From Sphingobium sp. (lineage in GTDB: Bacteria; Pseudomonadota; Alphaproteobacteria; Sphingomonadales; Sphingomonadaceae), in the NCBI RefSeq assembly GCF_003248505.1, contig NZ_QFOA01000001.1:181568-245567 (forward strand): a stretch of 64,000 nt of DNA. Direction: 5' to 3'. Below, piece by piece: positions 47,539 through 56,919 of this stretch (position 1 is its first letter; each line of letters starts with the position of its first letter). The notes under the pieces were generated by a model, which searched no databases, was not told the DNA's origin, and worked only from the letters and a program-made list of their open reading frames with translations. The translations under genes and the position numbers were made by a program.

Positions 47539-49638
47539 TCACCCCGGCGTCGACTTGCCCAGATAGCGGCTGAGCACGGCGTTCGTGCCCCGGAATTTGG
47601 CGCGTTCCGGGTTCATCGCTTCATAGACGACCGCATTCTCCAGCACCCGCTGGACATAGTTACGCGTTTCGAAGATCGGGATATTTTCGATCCAGCGCAG
47701 CATGTCCGTGCCCGGCAGGCGCGGGTCGCCATTGGCGGCGATCCACTTGTTCACGTTGCCCGGCCCGGCATTGTAGGCAGCCACCGCCAGCGGATAGCTG
47801 CCGCCATAATAATCGAGCATCCGCTGGAAATAGGCCGATCCCAGCATGATGTTGTAACTCGGCTCGTTCAGCGAAGCGGGGTTGTAGCTCATTCCCAGCT
47901 TACCCGCCTGCTCGCGCGCGGTCCCGGGCATCAGCTGCATCAGACCGCGCGCGCCTGCATGGCTGACGATCTGCTTGTCGAACTGGCTTTCCTGCCGTGC
48001 GATCGCATGGACCATCGTCCAGTTATACTGCGCTTCGGATGGCACGGGCACGCGCGGGAAGGCGCTTTCCCCATAGCCTGTAAGGCCGCTCGACACCGCG
48101 CGGCGGCCCACCATCACGCCCATGTCCGGGCGGCCCAGGCTTTGCGCCAGTTCGACGGCGAGATAATGATCGGCGTCGCTGTCGGCATTGCCTGCAATGG
48201 CGCGCGCGAACTTGCTCTGTTCCTCCCAATAGCCCATCTGCCCCAGCGCTCTGGCCGCGCGCACGACGGACCGGCCCTCGAACGCGGCGCGTTCCGAAGC
48301 GGAGATCGGCACGGCGCGCTCGACTGTGGAGGGAGCAGGAATGGGTCGCCCCAGCCGTTCGAGCGCGAGTTGGCCGTAAAACTGGTCGGGATAAGCGCCC
48401 GCCTGCGCAAAATAGCTGTTCGCGCTGGCCGCATCGCCCGCCTGGAGCGCGGCTCGTCCGGCCCAATAATAGCCCTTCGATCGGACTTGCGGCGATTGGC
48501 CGCCGGTGGCGTAGCGGCGGAACATCGTCACCGCGTCGGTCGGGCGGTTAAGATTGTAGAAAGCGGTGCTGCCCGCCAGCCAGGCGAGGCTGGTATAATC
48601 GTCGCGCACGCCGATCGGCTGGCTCGACATGTCCGTGCCCGGAGCGACGGCATCGTCGATCTTGCTCGCGATCCCGTAGGCGAAGCTCCACTGGCTGTCG
48701 TTGGCCGACGCGCGCGCCTGCCCCAGCAGAACTTCGTAGAATTTCTCGGCATTGGCGGGGCGATAGGCCGCCGCCGGGCGGTTCGCCAGATATTGGCGCG
48801 CCCCGATCCAGTTGCCGGTGTCGCGCAGCCACATGGCCTTGTCCGCGACATAGCCTGCGTCGCTCGCGCCGATGGGATCGGTCGTCGGGATCAGTGCGGC
48901 AGCCTCGGGCGCTCTGCGGCGAAAGGCGATCCGCGCCTGGAACACCGGCTGGCGCGCGGGACTGACATAGGGGATCATACGCGTCGCGCCCGCCACATCG
49001 TTGGCCCACAGCAGCGCGTCCGCCCGTTGCTCATGGTCGGCGACGGAGAAACCGGTGCCGAACAGGGACAGGAGCCGCGCTTCGTCCGTGGGCGACAGCG
49101 TGCCGCCGATCCAGGCATTGCGCGCCGCGACCCGCGCCTCGCCCATGCGTCCCATCTGCATCAGCGCGACGGCGTTGCGCGCATGGCCGGTCGCCGTGCG
49201 CGCGGGATAGCGGGCGAAGAAGGCGACGACCTGCGCCGGATCGAAGCTGTCGGGATTGATCCCGGTTTCGGCCAGCCGCCGCATCCGGTCCTCGCCCGGC
49301 CAGCCGGGATTGGCGACGAGGAAGCTGGAATAGGCCGAAAAGCCCAGGCCATCGCTCTGCTGCAGCGCGCGCCACTGGTTGATGGTGCCGACGATCCCTG
49401 CGTCCTGCGCCATGCCGATGCGGCCTTGCGCCTGTTGCCAGGGGGAAGGGCCGCTGTTCTGCGCAGGCAAAGGCTGGACCATCGCCCCGCCCGTGGAGCC
49501 ATATTCCGGCGGAATGCGCTGCACGGTTTCGGTCTGGGCGCCGGCTCCGGCGGTCATGAGCAGAAGAGCAATAATAGGCATGCGTATCAGGTAACTTTCG
49601 ACATGGGATGAGGCGCGCATGCTGGACATTATCCCCAT
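47539..49638 (-). CDS. Soluble lytic murein transglycosylase
   Basis: The 699-residue exported protein has a signal peptide (LIRMPIIALLLMTAGAGAQ), a long helical superhelix of about 450 residues with TPR-like repeats, and a C-terminal SLT domain: WTMVHAIARQESQFDKQIVSHAGARGLMQLMPGTAREQAGKLG with the catalytic glutamate in RQESQFD, and AVAAYNAGPGNVNKW. It cleaves peptidoglycan to 1,6-anhydromuropeptides, like Slt70. Several methionines crowd the start; the first, at 49638, has TAAGGA four bases upstream. It is divergent from dapA across a 90-base spacer. Confidence 0.93.
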   Translation of the reverse strand: MGIMSSMRASSHVESYLIRMPIIALLLMTAGAGAQTETVQRIPPEYGSTGGAMVQPLPAQNSGPSPWQQAQGRIGMAQDAGIVGTINQWRALQQSDGLGFSAYSSFLVANPGWPGEDRMRRLAETGINPDSFDPAQVVAFFARYPARTATGHARNAVALMQMGRMGEARVAARNAWIGGTLSPTDEARLLSLFGTGFSVADHEQRADALLWANDVAGATRMIPYVSPARQPVFQARIAFRRRAPEAAALIPTTDPIGASDAGYVADKAMWLRDTGNWIGARQYLANRPAAAYRPANAEKFYEVLLGQARASANDSQWSFAYGIASKIDDAVAPGTDMSSQPIGVRDDYTSLAWLAGSTAFYNLNRPTDAVTMFRRYATGGQSPQVRSKGYYWAGRAALQAGDAASANSYFAQAGAYPDQFYGQLALERLGRPIPAPSTVERAVPISASERAAFEGRSVVRAARALGQMGYWEEQSKFARAIAGNADSDADHYLAVELAQSLGRPDMGVMVGRRAVSSGLTGYGESAFPRVPVPSEAQYNWTMVHAIARQESQFDKQIVSHAGARGLMQLMPGTAREQAGKLGMSYNPASLNEPSYNIMLGSAYFQRMLDYYGGSYPLAVAAYNAGPGNVNKWIAANGDPRLPGTDMLRWIENIPIFETRNYVQRVLENAVVYEAMNPERAKFRGTNAVLSRYLGKSTPG

Positions 49639-49728
49639 TGCATCCTTATCAGGCCTTGAATGACGCGCTATAGCGCCCCGCTTGGCCGATCATGCCTTCT
49701 CCGCCCGGAGAATTGAAGGAGTAAATTG

Positions 49729-50607
49729 ATGTTTTCCGGCTCGATTCCGGCTCTGGTGACCCCGTTTCGCGACGGCCGGGTGGACGAGGCGGCATTTCGC
49801 GCCTTCGTGGACTGGCAGATCGCCGAGGGGTCCAGCGCGCTGGTGCCCTGCGGGACCACCGGTGAAAGCGCGACGATGACGGTGGAGGAGCATAACCGCG
49901 TCATCGCCATCTGCGTCGACCAGGCGGCTGGCCGAGTGCCGGTGATCGCGGGTTGCGGGTCCAACGACACGCGCATCGCCCTTGAACATATGTACGCGGC
50001 GCAGGCGGCGGGTGCGGACGCGGCGCTGGTGGTGGCGCCTTATTACAACAAGCCCAACCAGGACGGCGTGTACCGCCACTTCGCCTATCTCGCCGAACGT
50101 TGCGACCTGCCCATCGTGCTTTACAATGTGCCCAGCCGCACCATTACCGATATCGGCGTGCCGGTGATCCATCGCCTGTCGGAAGAGTTCCAATCCGTGG
50201 TCGGTATCAAGGATGCCACCGGAAATCTGGGGCGCGTCACCGCGCAGCGGCTCGCCTGCCGCTCCGATTTCTGCCAATTGTCGGGGAATGACGAAACGGC
50301 GCTGGGGTTCAACGCGATGGGCGGCAGGGGGTGCATTTCCGTCACCGCCAACGTCGCGCCACGTCTGTGCGCCGATTTTCAGGCAGCGTCCGCGCGGCGC
50401 GACTGGGATGCCGCGCTGGCGCTACAGGACAGGCTTTACCCTCTCCACGACGCCTTGTTCAGCGATTCTTCACCGGGCCCTGTCAAATATGCGCTTACCC
50501 GGGTCCGACCCGACATGCCTGACGAGGTCCGCCTGCCCATCACCTGGCCGTCGGAATCGAGCCGGGCGGCGGTCGACCGGGCGCTGGAGATCGCGGGTCT
50601 CGTCTGA
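49729..50607 (+). CDS. dapA: 4-hydroxy-tetrahydrodipicolinate synthase
   Basis: The 292-residue TIM-barrel enzyme condenses pyruvate and aspartate semialdehyde on the lysine and diaminopimelate pathway. Diagnostic segments are MFSGSIPALVTPF, LVPCGTTGESATMTVEEHNRVI, APYYNKPNQDGVYRHF, the tyrosine in VLYNVPSRT and the Schiff-base lysine in VVGIKDATGNL. The ATG at 49729 has GAAGGAG nine bases upstream; a TTG three bases earlier is less likely. It precedes smpB by 58 bases, a conserved order. Confidence 0.96.
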   Translation: MFSGSIPALVTPFRDGRVDEAAFRAFVDWQIAEGSSALVPCGTTGESATMTVEEHNRVIAICVDQAAGRVPVIAGCGSNDTRIALEHMYAAQAAGADAALVVAPYYNKPNQDGVYRHFAYLAERCDLPIVLYNVPSRTITDIGVPVIHRLSEEFQSVVGIKDATGNLGRVTAQRLACRSDFCQLSGNDETALGFNAMGGRGCISVTANVAPRLCADFQAASARRDWDAALALQDRLYPLHDALFSDSSPGPVKYALTRVRPDMPDEVRLPITWPSESSRAAVDRALEIAGLV

Positions 50608-50665
50608 TCGGGCTGTTTTTCGGGGTCGCCTGTCCCCATATGGTGAAGTGAGTAGTTAGACAGTC

Positions 50666-51148
50666 ATGGCCCGCCCCCGTCCCGAAACCTTCGACAAGAA
50701 AAAGATCGTCGCCGAAAACCGGCGCGCGAAGTTCGAATATTTCCTGGAGGATGTGTTCGAAGCCGGGATCGCGCTGCAAGGGACGGAGGTCAAGTCGCTG
50801 CGCTTTGGCGAAGGCAACATCGCCGAAAGCTATGCCGAGGTGAAGGGGAACCAGGTGTGGCTGGTCAACAGCAACATTCCCGAATTCAGCCACGGCAATC
50901 GTTTCAACCATGAGCCCAAGCGTCCGCGCAAACTGTTGCTGCACGAGCGCGAGATCGCGCGGATGCACGGCGCGGTGGAGCGCAAGGGCATGACGCTGGT
51001 GCCGCTGGCGATCTATTTCAACAGCCGGGGCCGCGCGAAAGTGGAACTCGCGCTCGCCAAGGGCAAGAAGACCCACGACAAGCGTGAGACGATCAAGGAA
51101 CGCGACTGGAAGCGGGATCAACAGCGCATCATGAAGGCCCACGGCTGA
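50666..51148 (+). CDS. smpB: SsrA-binding protein SmpB
   Basis: The 160-residue protein is SmpB, partner of tmRNA in rescue of stalled ribosomes: KKIVAENRRAKFEYFLEDVFEAGIALQGTEVKSLRFGEGNIAESYAEVKGNQVWLVNSNIPEFSHGNRFNHEPKRPRKLLLHEREI covers the OB-fold, and the basic tail KTHDKRETIKERDWKRDQQRIMKAHG inserts into the mRNA channel. The stop shares a base with the ATG of the DUF2062 gene. The tmRNA gene itself was not seen in this window. Confidence 0.97.
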   Translation: MARPRPETFDKKKIVAENRRAKFEYFLEDVFEAGIALQGTEVKSLRFGEGNIAESYAEVKGNQVWLVNSNIPEFSHGNRFNHEPKRPRKLLLHEREIARMHGAVERKGMTLVPLAIYFNSRGRAKVELALAKGKKTHDKRETIKERDWKRDQQRIMKAHG

Positions 51149-51735
51149 TGAGCAGGCTGACCCGCTGGTGGCATGCCAACTGCCCGACCCGCGAGTCGCT
51201 TGAGCAAAGCCGGGTTCTCGCGCCTGTCGCGCACCGTGTCCTCGAACCCTCGCTCTGGCGCTTCACGCGCCGTTCGGTGCCACGCGGGGTTGCACTGGGC
51301 CTGTTCGTCGGAATTTTCCTGCTGATACCCGGCGTCCAGATGGCGGGCGCGGCGCTCCTGGCCTTGCCTTTTCGCGCGAACATCCCGGTTGCCGCCGCGA
51401 TGACCTTTCTTTCCAATCCGGCCACGACGCCGCTCATCCTCATGGCCTCCGTGTGGCTCGGCAACTGGATGCTGGGGCGCAGCGCAGACGCCTCCGGCTT
51501 CATGGCGCTTGTCGACGGCCATGCCAGCGTCGGCCAGTGGACCAGCTGGCTTTTGTCGGAAGCGGCGCCTGCGATGCTGCTGGGCCTGTTCCTCATTTCG
51601 GTCGTTTCGGCGATTGTCGGCTATTTCGTCGCCGACTGGTTCTGGCGGCACCGCATGGGCCGCAAATGGCAAGCGCGCAAATTGAGGATTGGCAAGGTCC
51701 ATCAAAGCAGCGCATTGGGGAAAGCGGGCGTCTGA
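51148..51735 (+). CDS. DUF2062 family membrane protein
   Basis: The 195-residue protein has the DUF2062 layout: a soluble start, then RRSVPRGVALGLFVGIFLLIPGVQMAGAALLALPFRANIPVAAAMTFLSNPATTPLILMASVWLGNWML with two membrane helices and the NPxTTP motif, followed by a third helix (PAMLLGLFLISVVSAIVGYFVADWFW). Function unknown; it is often found next to smpB or cckA. Its ATG overlaps the smpB stop by one base and cckA starts 37 bases after it, so the three are co-transcribed. Confidence 0.9.
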   Translation: MSRLTRWWHANCPTRESLEQSRVLAPVAHRVLEPSLWRFTRRSVPRGVALGLFVGIFLLIPGVQMAGAALLALPFRANIPVAAAMTFLSNPATTPLILMASVWLGNWMLGRSADASGFMALVDGHASVGQWTSWLLSEAAPAMLLGLFLISVVSAIVGYFVADWFWRHRMGRKWQARKLRIGKVHQSSALGKAGV

Positions 51736-51772
51736 ACATCGGCGCGGTCCGGGTCCGGGTGGTTGCAAGGCT

Positions 51773-54190
51773 ATGGGTTTGAAACGGGGTGAAGAAGCCT
51801 GGGCGGTCGCGCCGCGATCCCGCTGGGCGCTGCCGCTGCTGATCGTGGCGGCGTTGGCTTCGGCGGGCCTGGTCTTCTACGCTGCGGGCAGCTTGCCGCT
51901 TGCCGCCGGTTTCGGCGCGACGATCCTGACCGCAGCCGCTCTGATGATGTGGTATCGGCATCTCTTTCCCGCCGCAGAGCTGTCGTCCGAAGCCACGCCC
52001 GACTGGACCGTCGCCCGTGCGGCAGCGGACGCATCCAATATGGCGATCGCCGTCACCGACCGCACCGGTCGGCTGGTTTGCGCCAGCGACCTCTATGGCG
52101 AATGGTTTCCCGGCTATCCCGCCCCGCCCGGCGTCACCGCCGACCACAGCTTGACCGAAGCGCTATCCGCTGTCGCTCGCGCCGCATGGCGCGACGGCGA
52201 GGCCGTGCATGAAGGAATGGTGCAGGGCGCGCTCCGCCTCGACGTGGAAGCGGCGCGCACCGGGCGGACGGAAGATTATATCCTCTGGCGCTTCACCCCC
52301 GTCCGCCAGCCCAGCGCCCTCGACGACGTCAACCGCTTCCTGACTGGGGAGGCGGGCCGCCAACTGGGCGAAGCGGGCATCATGGCGGCGATGATCGGCG
52401 GGGAAGGGCGTATCCGGGCGGCGAACGGCGCATTCCTGCTGCGCGCCGCGGGCCGCATCGACGCAAACATCACCGGTCGCGATTTCGCCGCCCAGATGCG
52501 CGTCGACGACAAGGGCCGCCTGTTTCTGGCGCGCGAGGAGCAGGGCGGCCTGCCGCTGCGCCTGCTTCAGGTGCCGCTCAAGCGCGCGGCCCAGCCCAAC
52601 GGGATGCAATCGTCGGCGCAGGACGGTCCGATGCTCCTGCTCCTGATCGACGAGCCGGGCGGCGGTGGGGGCACGTCCGCCCTGTCCTACATCGAAACGC
52701 TGCTGTCGCTGCTGCCCTTCGGTCTCGCCATGGCCGACCGCGACGGGCGCATCCTCTTCGTCAACAACGCCTTCGCTCGCGCCGCCGGGATCAAGCCGGG
52801 GGAAAAGCCCAGCTATCCCGGCGATCTCGTCGTGCGGGAAGACCAGGCGGCGGTCGCCGACGCGGTGCGCCGCTTTGCCGTGGGGCCGCAGATGTCGGGC
52901 GACATCGCCGTGCGCATGCGCGACAATCCCGACGATCCCATCGCTCTTAGCCTTGCGGGCGTGCGCGGACTTGGCGAAGCGGCGGTGCTGCTGTCGCTCA
53001 AGGACAACAGCGAGGAAAGCAAGCTCAAGCGGCAGGTGGCGCAGGCCACGAAGATGCAGGCGATCGGCCAGTTGGCGGGCGGCGTCGCCCATGATTTCAA
53101 CAACATCCTGACCGCTATCATAGGCCATTGCGACCTGATGCTGATGCGCCATACGCCGGGCGACAGCGACTATGACGATATCCAGCAGGTCAAATCCAAC
53201 AGCAATCGCGCCGCCGGGCTGACGCGCCAGCTGCTTGCTTTTTCCCGCCAGCAGACGCTCCGCCCGCAGACGCTCCAGCTGCCCGATATCGTGGCCGACG
53301 TCTCCAACCTGTTGAAGCGCCTGTTGGGCGAGAATGTACGGTTGGAAGTCACGCATGGCCGCAATCTCGGCCCGGTACGCGCAGACCCCGGCCAGTTGGA
53401 GCAGGTGATCGTCAACCTTGCGGTCAACGCTCGCGACGCGATGCCCGAAGGCGGCACGCTCAACATCCAGACCTATGCCGTCCCCGCCGTCAGGGTGCGC
53501 GAAATGCGCCAGCAGATTCTGCCAGCCGGGGACTATACCGCTTTGCGCGTCTCCGACACGGGCCTCGGCATTCCGCCGGATATCCTCGCTAAAATCTTCG
53601 AGCCCTTCTTCACGACCAAGGAACTGGGAAAGGGCACGGGCCTCGGCCTCTCCACCGTCTACGGCATCGTCAAGCAATCGGGCGGATATATCTTCGCCGA
53701 ATCCGAATTGGGGCGCGGCGCGAGCTTCGTCATCTACCTGCCCGTCTATACCGGGGGCGATGCCGAAGCGCCTGTCGCCGCCCCCACACCGCCGCGCCGG
53801 GCGGAAACATGGGGCACCGGCACCATATTGCTGGTGGAGGATGAGGACATGGTGCGCGCCGTCGCCGAACGCGCGCTGACGCGGCAGGGATATACGGTGC
53901 TGACCGCCAACGACGGCGAACAGGGGCTTGAAGTGCTGCATGGCGGGGGGACTATCGACCTCCTCATCTCGGACGTGGTCATGCCCAACATGGACGGCCC
54001 GTCGATGGTGGCGCGGGCGCGGCAGACGCATCCCCACCTTCCCGTGCTCTTCATGTCCGGCTATGCCGAGGAGCAGTTGCGCAAATCGATCGACATCGCC
54101 AATGTCGCTTTCCTGCCCAAGCCCTTCTCCGTCAGCCAGCTGGCGGAGGCGGCGCGCGATGCGATGGGGGCGGTCACCGTCGCTGAATAG
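51773..54190 (+). CDS. cckA: Cell-cycle hybrid histidine kinase CckA
   Basis: The 805-residue protein has two N-terminal membrane helices (about 20-65), a region with PAS folds (the best at about 310-415, LLPFGLAMADRDGRILFVNNAFARAAGIKPGE), a HisKA phosphoacceptor GGVAHDFNNILTAIIGHCDLML with His440, an HATPase domain (NLAVNARDAMPEGG, DTGLGIPPDILAKIFEPFFTTK, GKGTGLGLSTVYG) and a C-terminal receiver with Asp734 in LLISDVVMPN. In alphaproteobacteria CckA passes phosphate through ChpT to CtrA and controls the cell cycle. The downstream gene is a lone receiver protein, then recA. Confidence 0.93.
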   Translation: MGLKRGEEAWAVAPRSRWALPLLIVAALASAGLVFYAAGSLPLAAGFGATILTAAALMMWYRHLFPAAELSSEATPDWTVARAAADASNMAIAVTDRTGRLVCASDLYGEWFPGYPAPPGVTADHSLTEALSAVARAAWRDGEAVHEGMVQGALRLDVEAARTGRTEDYILWRFTPVRQPSALDDVNRFLTGEAGRQLGEAGIMAAMIGGEGRIRAANGAFLLRAAGRIDANITGRDFAAQMRVDDKGRLFLAREEQGGLPLRLLQVPLKRAAQPNGMQSSAQDGPMLLLLIDEPGGGGGTSALSYIETLLSLLPFGLAMADRDGRILFVNNAFARAAGIKPGEKPSYPGDLVVREDQAAVADAVRRFAVGPQMSGDIAVRMRDNPDDPIALSLAGVRGLGEAAVLLSLKDNSEESKLKRQVAQATKMQAIGQLAGGVAHDFNNILTAIIGHCDLMLMRHTPGDSDYDDIQQVKSNSNRAAGLTRQLLAFSRQQTLRPQTLQLPDIVADVSNLLKRLLGENVRLEVTHGRNLGPVRADPGQLEQVIVNLAVNARDAMPEGGTLNIQTYAVPAVRVREMRQQILPAGDYTALRVSDTGLGIPPDILAKIFEPFFTTKELGKGTGLGLSTVYGIVKQSGGYIFAESELGRGASFVIYLPVYTGGDAEAPVAAPTPPRRAETWGTGTILLVEDEDMVRAVAERALTRQGYTVLTANDGEQGLEVLHGGGTIDLLISDVVMPNMDGPSMVARARQTHPHLPVLFMSGYAEEQLRKSIDIANVAFLPKPFSVSQLAEAARDAMGAVTVAE

Positions 54191-54283
54191 GACAGCTTCT
54201 TGCCGTCGCGCAGCCATGGGCACTCGCCAAGCGCCCTGCGATCCGCTAGCGATTCGTTCGGTTAATCAAGGAAATTACACGGT

Positions 54284-54640
54284 ATGTCGGACGGCAAGAG
54301 CATTTTGATCGTCGAGGACGAAGCGATGATCGGCATGATGCTGGAAGATTATCTCGACGCGCTCGGCTATCGCCTCCACGGTCTTGCGGCCACTGTCGAG
54401 GAAGCCTGCGCCCAGGCGCGCGAGGGCGGGTTCGACGCGGCGCTGATCGACTGTAACCTTCAAGGCGAGAAAAGCTGGCCCGTCGCCGATATCCTCGCTG
54501 AAAAAGCCATCCCCTTCGTATTCGCCACAGGGGGCATGGCGGACGATCTGCCCGCCAGCCATGCCGGTCGCCCGACGCTTGCCAAGCCTTTCACCATCGG
54601 GGCGGTGGAACGGGCCCTGGACAAGGTTCTCAGCCAATAA
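54284..54640 (+). CDS. Single-domain response regulator
   Basis: The 118-residue protein is a bare receiver domain: SILIVEDEAMIGMMLEDYLDALGY supplies the acidic pocket, Asp56 in AALIDCNLQGEKSW is the phosphate acceptor, and the conserved threonine and lysine are in VFATGG and LAKPFT. There is no output domain, so it acts by protein contact or as a phosphate sink. It lies 93 bases after cckA on the same strand, with AAGGAAA upstream, suggesting a link to the CckA phosphorelay, and 121 bases before recA. Confidence 0.9.
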   Translation: MSDGKSILIVEDEAMIGMMLEDYLDALGYRLHGLAATVEEACAQAREGGFDAALIDCNLQGEKSWPVADILAEKAIPFVFATGGMADDLPASHAGRPTLAKPFTIGAVERALDKVLSQ

Positions 54641-54673
54641 GCGCCCGGGAAGAGGGGATAATAGGAAATTTCC

Positions 54674-54688
54674 GTTCCCCTCTTGTTC
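54674..54688 (+). promoter_or_regulatory. LexA (SOS) box upstream of recA
   Basis: GTTCCCCTCTTGTTC is a perfect GTTC-N7-GTTC direct repeat, the alphaproteobacterial LexA site, 73 bases before the recA ATG. It overlaps a possible -35 (TTGTTC) spaced 17 bases from TACATC. The sequence continues CAGTAGAAC, so the right half is also part of a GTTC/GAAC dyad. Confidence 0.85.
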
Positions 54689-54761
54689 CAGTAGAACAAA
54701 AAGGATACATCATCGGTACGACACGGCGACTCGCACGCTCGCCCGACATAAGGACCGACCG

Positions 54762-55835
54762 ATGACAGCACTGCTCTCACTCATCGATTCCAAGAAGACG
54801 GGAAACATGGACAGACAGAAAGCATTGGACGCGGCCTTGGCGCAGATCGACCGCGCCTTCGGCAAGGGCAGCGCGATGAAGCTGGGCAGTCGCGACAAGA
54901 TGGAGATCGAGGCGATCTCCACCGGATCGCTCGGCCTCGACATTGCGCTCGGCATCGGCGGCCTGCCCAAGGGGCGGATCATCGAAGTCTATGGACCGGA
55001 AAGCTCGGGGAAGACGACGCTGGCGCTGCATGCCATCGCCGAAGCGCAGAAGAATGGCGGCACGGCGGCCTTCGTGGACGCCGAACATGCGCTCGATCCC
55101 GTCTATGCCAAGAAACTGGGCGTCGATATCGACGAACTGATCGTGTCTCAGCCCGATACGGGCGAGCAGGCGCTGGAGATCGTGGACACGCTCGTGCGGT
55201 CCAACGCTATCGACGTGCTGGTGATCGACTCGGTCGCGGCGCTTGTGCCCCGTGCCGAAATCGAGGGCGAGATGGGCGACAGCCATGTCGGCCTGCAGGC
55301 CCGCCTCATGTCGCAGGCTCTGCGTAAGCTGACCGGCTCGATCTCCCGCTCCAAGTGCATGGTGATCTTCATCAACCAGGTGCGCATGAAGATCGGCGTC
55401 ATGTATGGCAATCCGGAAACGACGACGGGCGGCAACGCGCTTAAATTCTACGCTTCGGTCCGCCTCGACATTCGCCGCACCGGCCAGATCAAGGATCGCG
55501 ACGATATCGTAGGCAACACCACCCGCGTGAAGGTGGTCAAGAACAAGGTGGCCCCGCCCTTTAAGCAGGTCGAATTCGACATCATGTATGGCGAGGGCAT
55601 TTCCAAGATCGGTGAACTACTCGACATCGGCGTGAAGGCCGGAATCGTCGAAAAGTCCGGTGCGTGGTTCTCCTATGACTCGGTCCGCATCGGCCAGGGC
55701 CGCGAAAATTCCAAAAATTTCCTGCGCGAGCATCCCGAAATGGCGGAAAAGCTCGAAAAGGCGATTCGCGGCAAGACCGAAGAAGTCGCCGAAGGCATGA
55801 TGGCCGGACCCGATGCGGAGGACGCCGGCGAATAA
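54762..55835 (+). CDS. recA: Recombinase RecA
   Basis: The 357-residue protein is RecA: DRQKALDAALAQIDRAFGKGSAMKLG, Walker A GPESSGKTT, the DAEHALDPVYAKKLGVDIDELIVSQPDTGEQALEI block, loop L1/L2 (EGEMGDSHVGLQARLMSQALRKL, NQVRMKIGVMYGNPETTTGG) and an acidic C-terminus (AGPDAEDAGE). It forms filaments on single-stranded DNA for repair and triggers LexA self-cleavage. The ATG at 54762 has AAGGA upstream; the alternative MDRQKA start at 54807 is possible. Preceded by an SOS box and followed by a terminator. Confidence 0.97.
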   Translation: MTALLSLIDSKKTGNMDRQKALDAALAQIDRAFGKGSAMKLGSRDKMEIEAISTGSLGLDIALGIGGLPKGRIIEVYGPESSGKTTLALHAIAEAQKNGGTAAFVDAEHALDPVYAKKLGVDIDELIVSQPDTGEQALEIVDTLVRSNAIDVLVIDSVAALVPRAEIEGEMGDSHVGLQARLMSQALRKLTGSISRSKCMVIFINQVRMKIGVMYGNPETTTGGNALKFYASVRLDIRRTGQIKDRDDIVGNTTRVKVVKNKVAPPFKQVEFDIMYGEGISKIGELLDIGVKAGIVEKSGAWFSYDSVRIGQGRENSKNFLREHPEMAEKLEKAIRGKTEEVAEGMMAGPDAEDAGE

Positions 55836-55909
55836 GTCCCGGTCTCCTTGCCGGACGGATCACCCGGCAAGGAATGGGGCCTTCGCTCGCCTGCCGCATC
55901 ACGACCCCG

Positions 55910-55947
55910 AAAAGGCCCGCCGCGCTCCCGTGCGCAGCGGGCCTTTT
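55910..55947 (+). terminator. Terminator after recA
   Basis: AAAAGGCCCGC pairs perfectly with GCGGGCCTTTT around a 16-base loop, ending in four T residues. It lies 75 bases after the recA stop; another perfect 10-bp hairpin without T run (TCCTTGCCGG/CCGGCAAGGA) occurs between. The rest of the 286-base spacer up to the next gene shows nothing else I can support. Confidence 0.8.
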
Positions 55948-56121
55948 ACCGATCATGCCTCCCTTCGCAACGACGATGTGGGCGGCGGCGCTATAGAAAA
56001 TGACGTGAAACTATCGCAGGCTGACGGCCTTTGCGTTTGCTCGCTTGCCAGCAGCTTGCTGCCGCCCGAAGCTGCTCATCTGGCCGATTCGGCCTTCCTC
56101 TGACATCCGGACCATTGCCCC

Positions 56122-56901
56122 ATGCGCGTCGCCATCGAAGCGATCCTCGACTATGATTTCGCCGAGCAGACCGAGGTGTTGCTCGCCGTGGAGGCGGCGG
56201 CTCTTCCCGACCAGCGCATCGTCGAGCAGACCCATGTCATCGACAATGCCGGGCCGCTCACCAACAAGTTCGGCGGAAATGGCATCGGTCGCCGCACATG
56301 GACTCGCACGGGCGTCGGACGAATGGTGAGCCGCTACAACGCGATCGTCGATGTCGAACGATCCGCTATCGACCTCTTGCGCCTGTCGCGCAGCTCGCTG
56401 CCCAGCTTGCCGGAGGACGTGCTGCCCTTCATCTGGCCCAGCCGCTACTGCGAGGCGGACCGTTTCGTCAGTTTCGTGTGCAGCCATTTCGGCAATCTCG
56501 ACGGTGGACCGCTGGTGCAGGCGTTGGTCGACTGGGTTCGCGAAAACCTCGTTTACGTGCCGGGCAGCTCCACCATCAGCACGACCGCTGCCGATACGTT
56601 CGTCGCGCAGCAGGGCGTCTGTCGCGACTACGCTCATCTGACCGCCGCGCTCATCCGTTCGCGCGATATCCCGGCACGGCTTGCGTCCGTCTACGCGCTC
56701 GACCTGTCGCCGCCAGATTTCCATGCGGTGGTCGAAGTCTGGCTCGACGGAGCCTGGCACATTGTCGACGCGACCGGTCTAGCGCCGGTGGAATCGATGG
56801 TCCGCATCGCGGTGGGGCGCGACGCTACCGATATCGCTTTCATGACGGCATTCGGCAATGCGACGATGAACGCGCAATCGATCACTGTCACCCGCGCCTG
56901 A
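56122..56901 (+). CDS. Transglutaminase-like family protein
   Basis: The 259-residue protein has the bacterial transglutaminase-like fold. The catalytic triad is visible: Cys167 in QGVCRDYAHL, His201 in DFHAVVEVW and Asp216 in IVDATGLAP. Such proteins are cysteine proteases or amidases; there is no signal peptide, so it is cytoplasmic. The N-terminal 110 residues form the beta-rich domain common in these proteins (SRYCEADRFVSFV lies at its end). Its target is unknown. It converges on tamB with an 18-base spacer. Confidence 0.9.
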   Translation: MRVAIEAILDYDFAEQTEVLLAVEAAALPDQRIVEQTHVIDNAGPLTNKFGGNGIGRRTWTRTGVGRMVSRYNAIVDVERSAIDLLRLSRSSLPSLPEDVLPFIWPSRYCEADRFVSFVCSHFGNLDGGPLVQALVDWVRENLVYVPGSSTISTTAADTFVAQQGVCRDYAHLTAALIRSRDIPARLASVYALDLSPPDFHAVVEVWLDGAWHIVDATGLAPVESMVRIAVGRDATDIAFMTAFGNATMNAQSITVTRA

Positions 56902-56919
56902 ACCGTCGCTCCTTCGGCC

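Noticed and set aside
55990..56103. Short GTG-initiated frame of about 32 codons between recA and the transglutaminase-like gene
   Set aside because: No ribosome site, cysteine-rich product of no known type, and only a fortuitous open frame.
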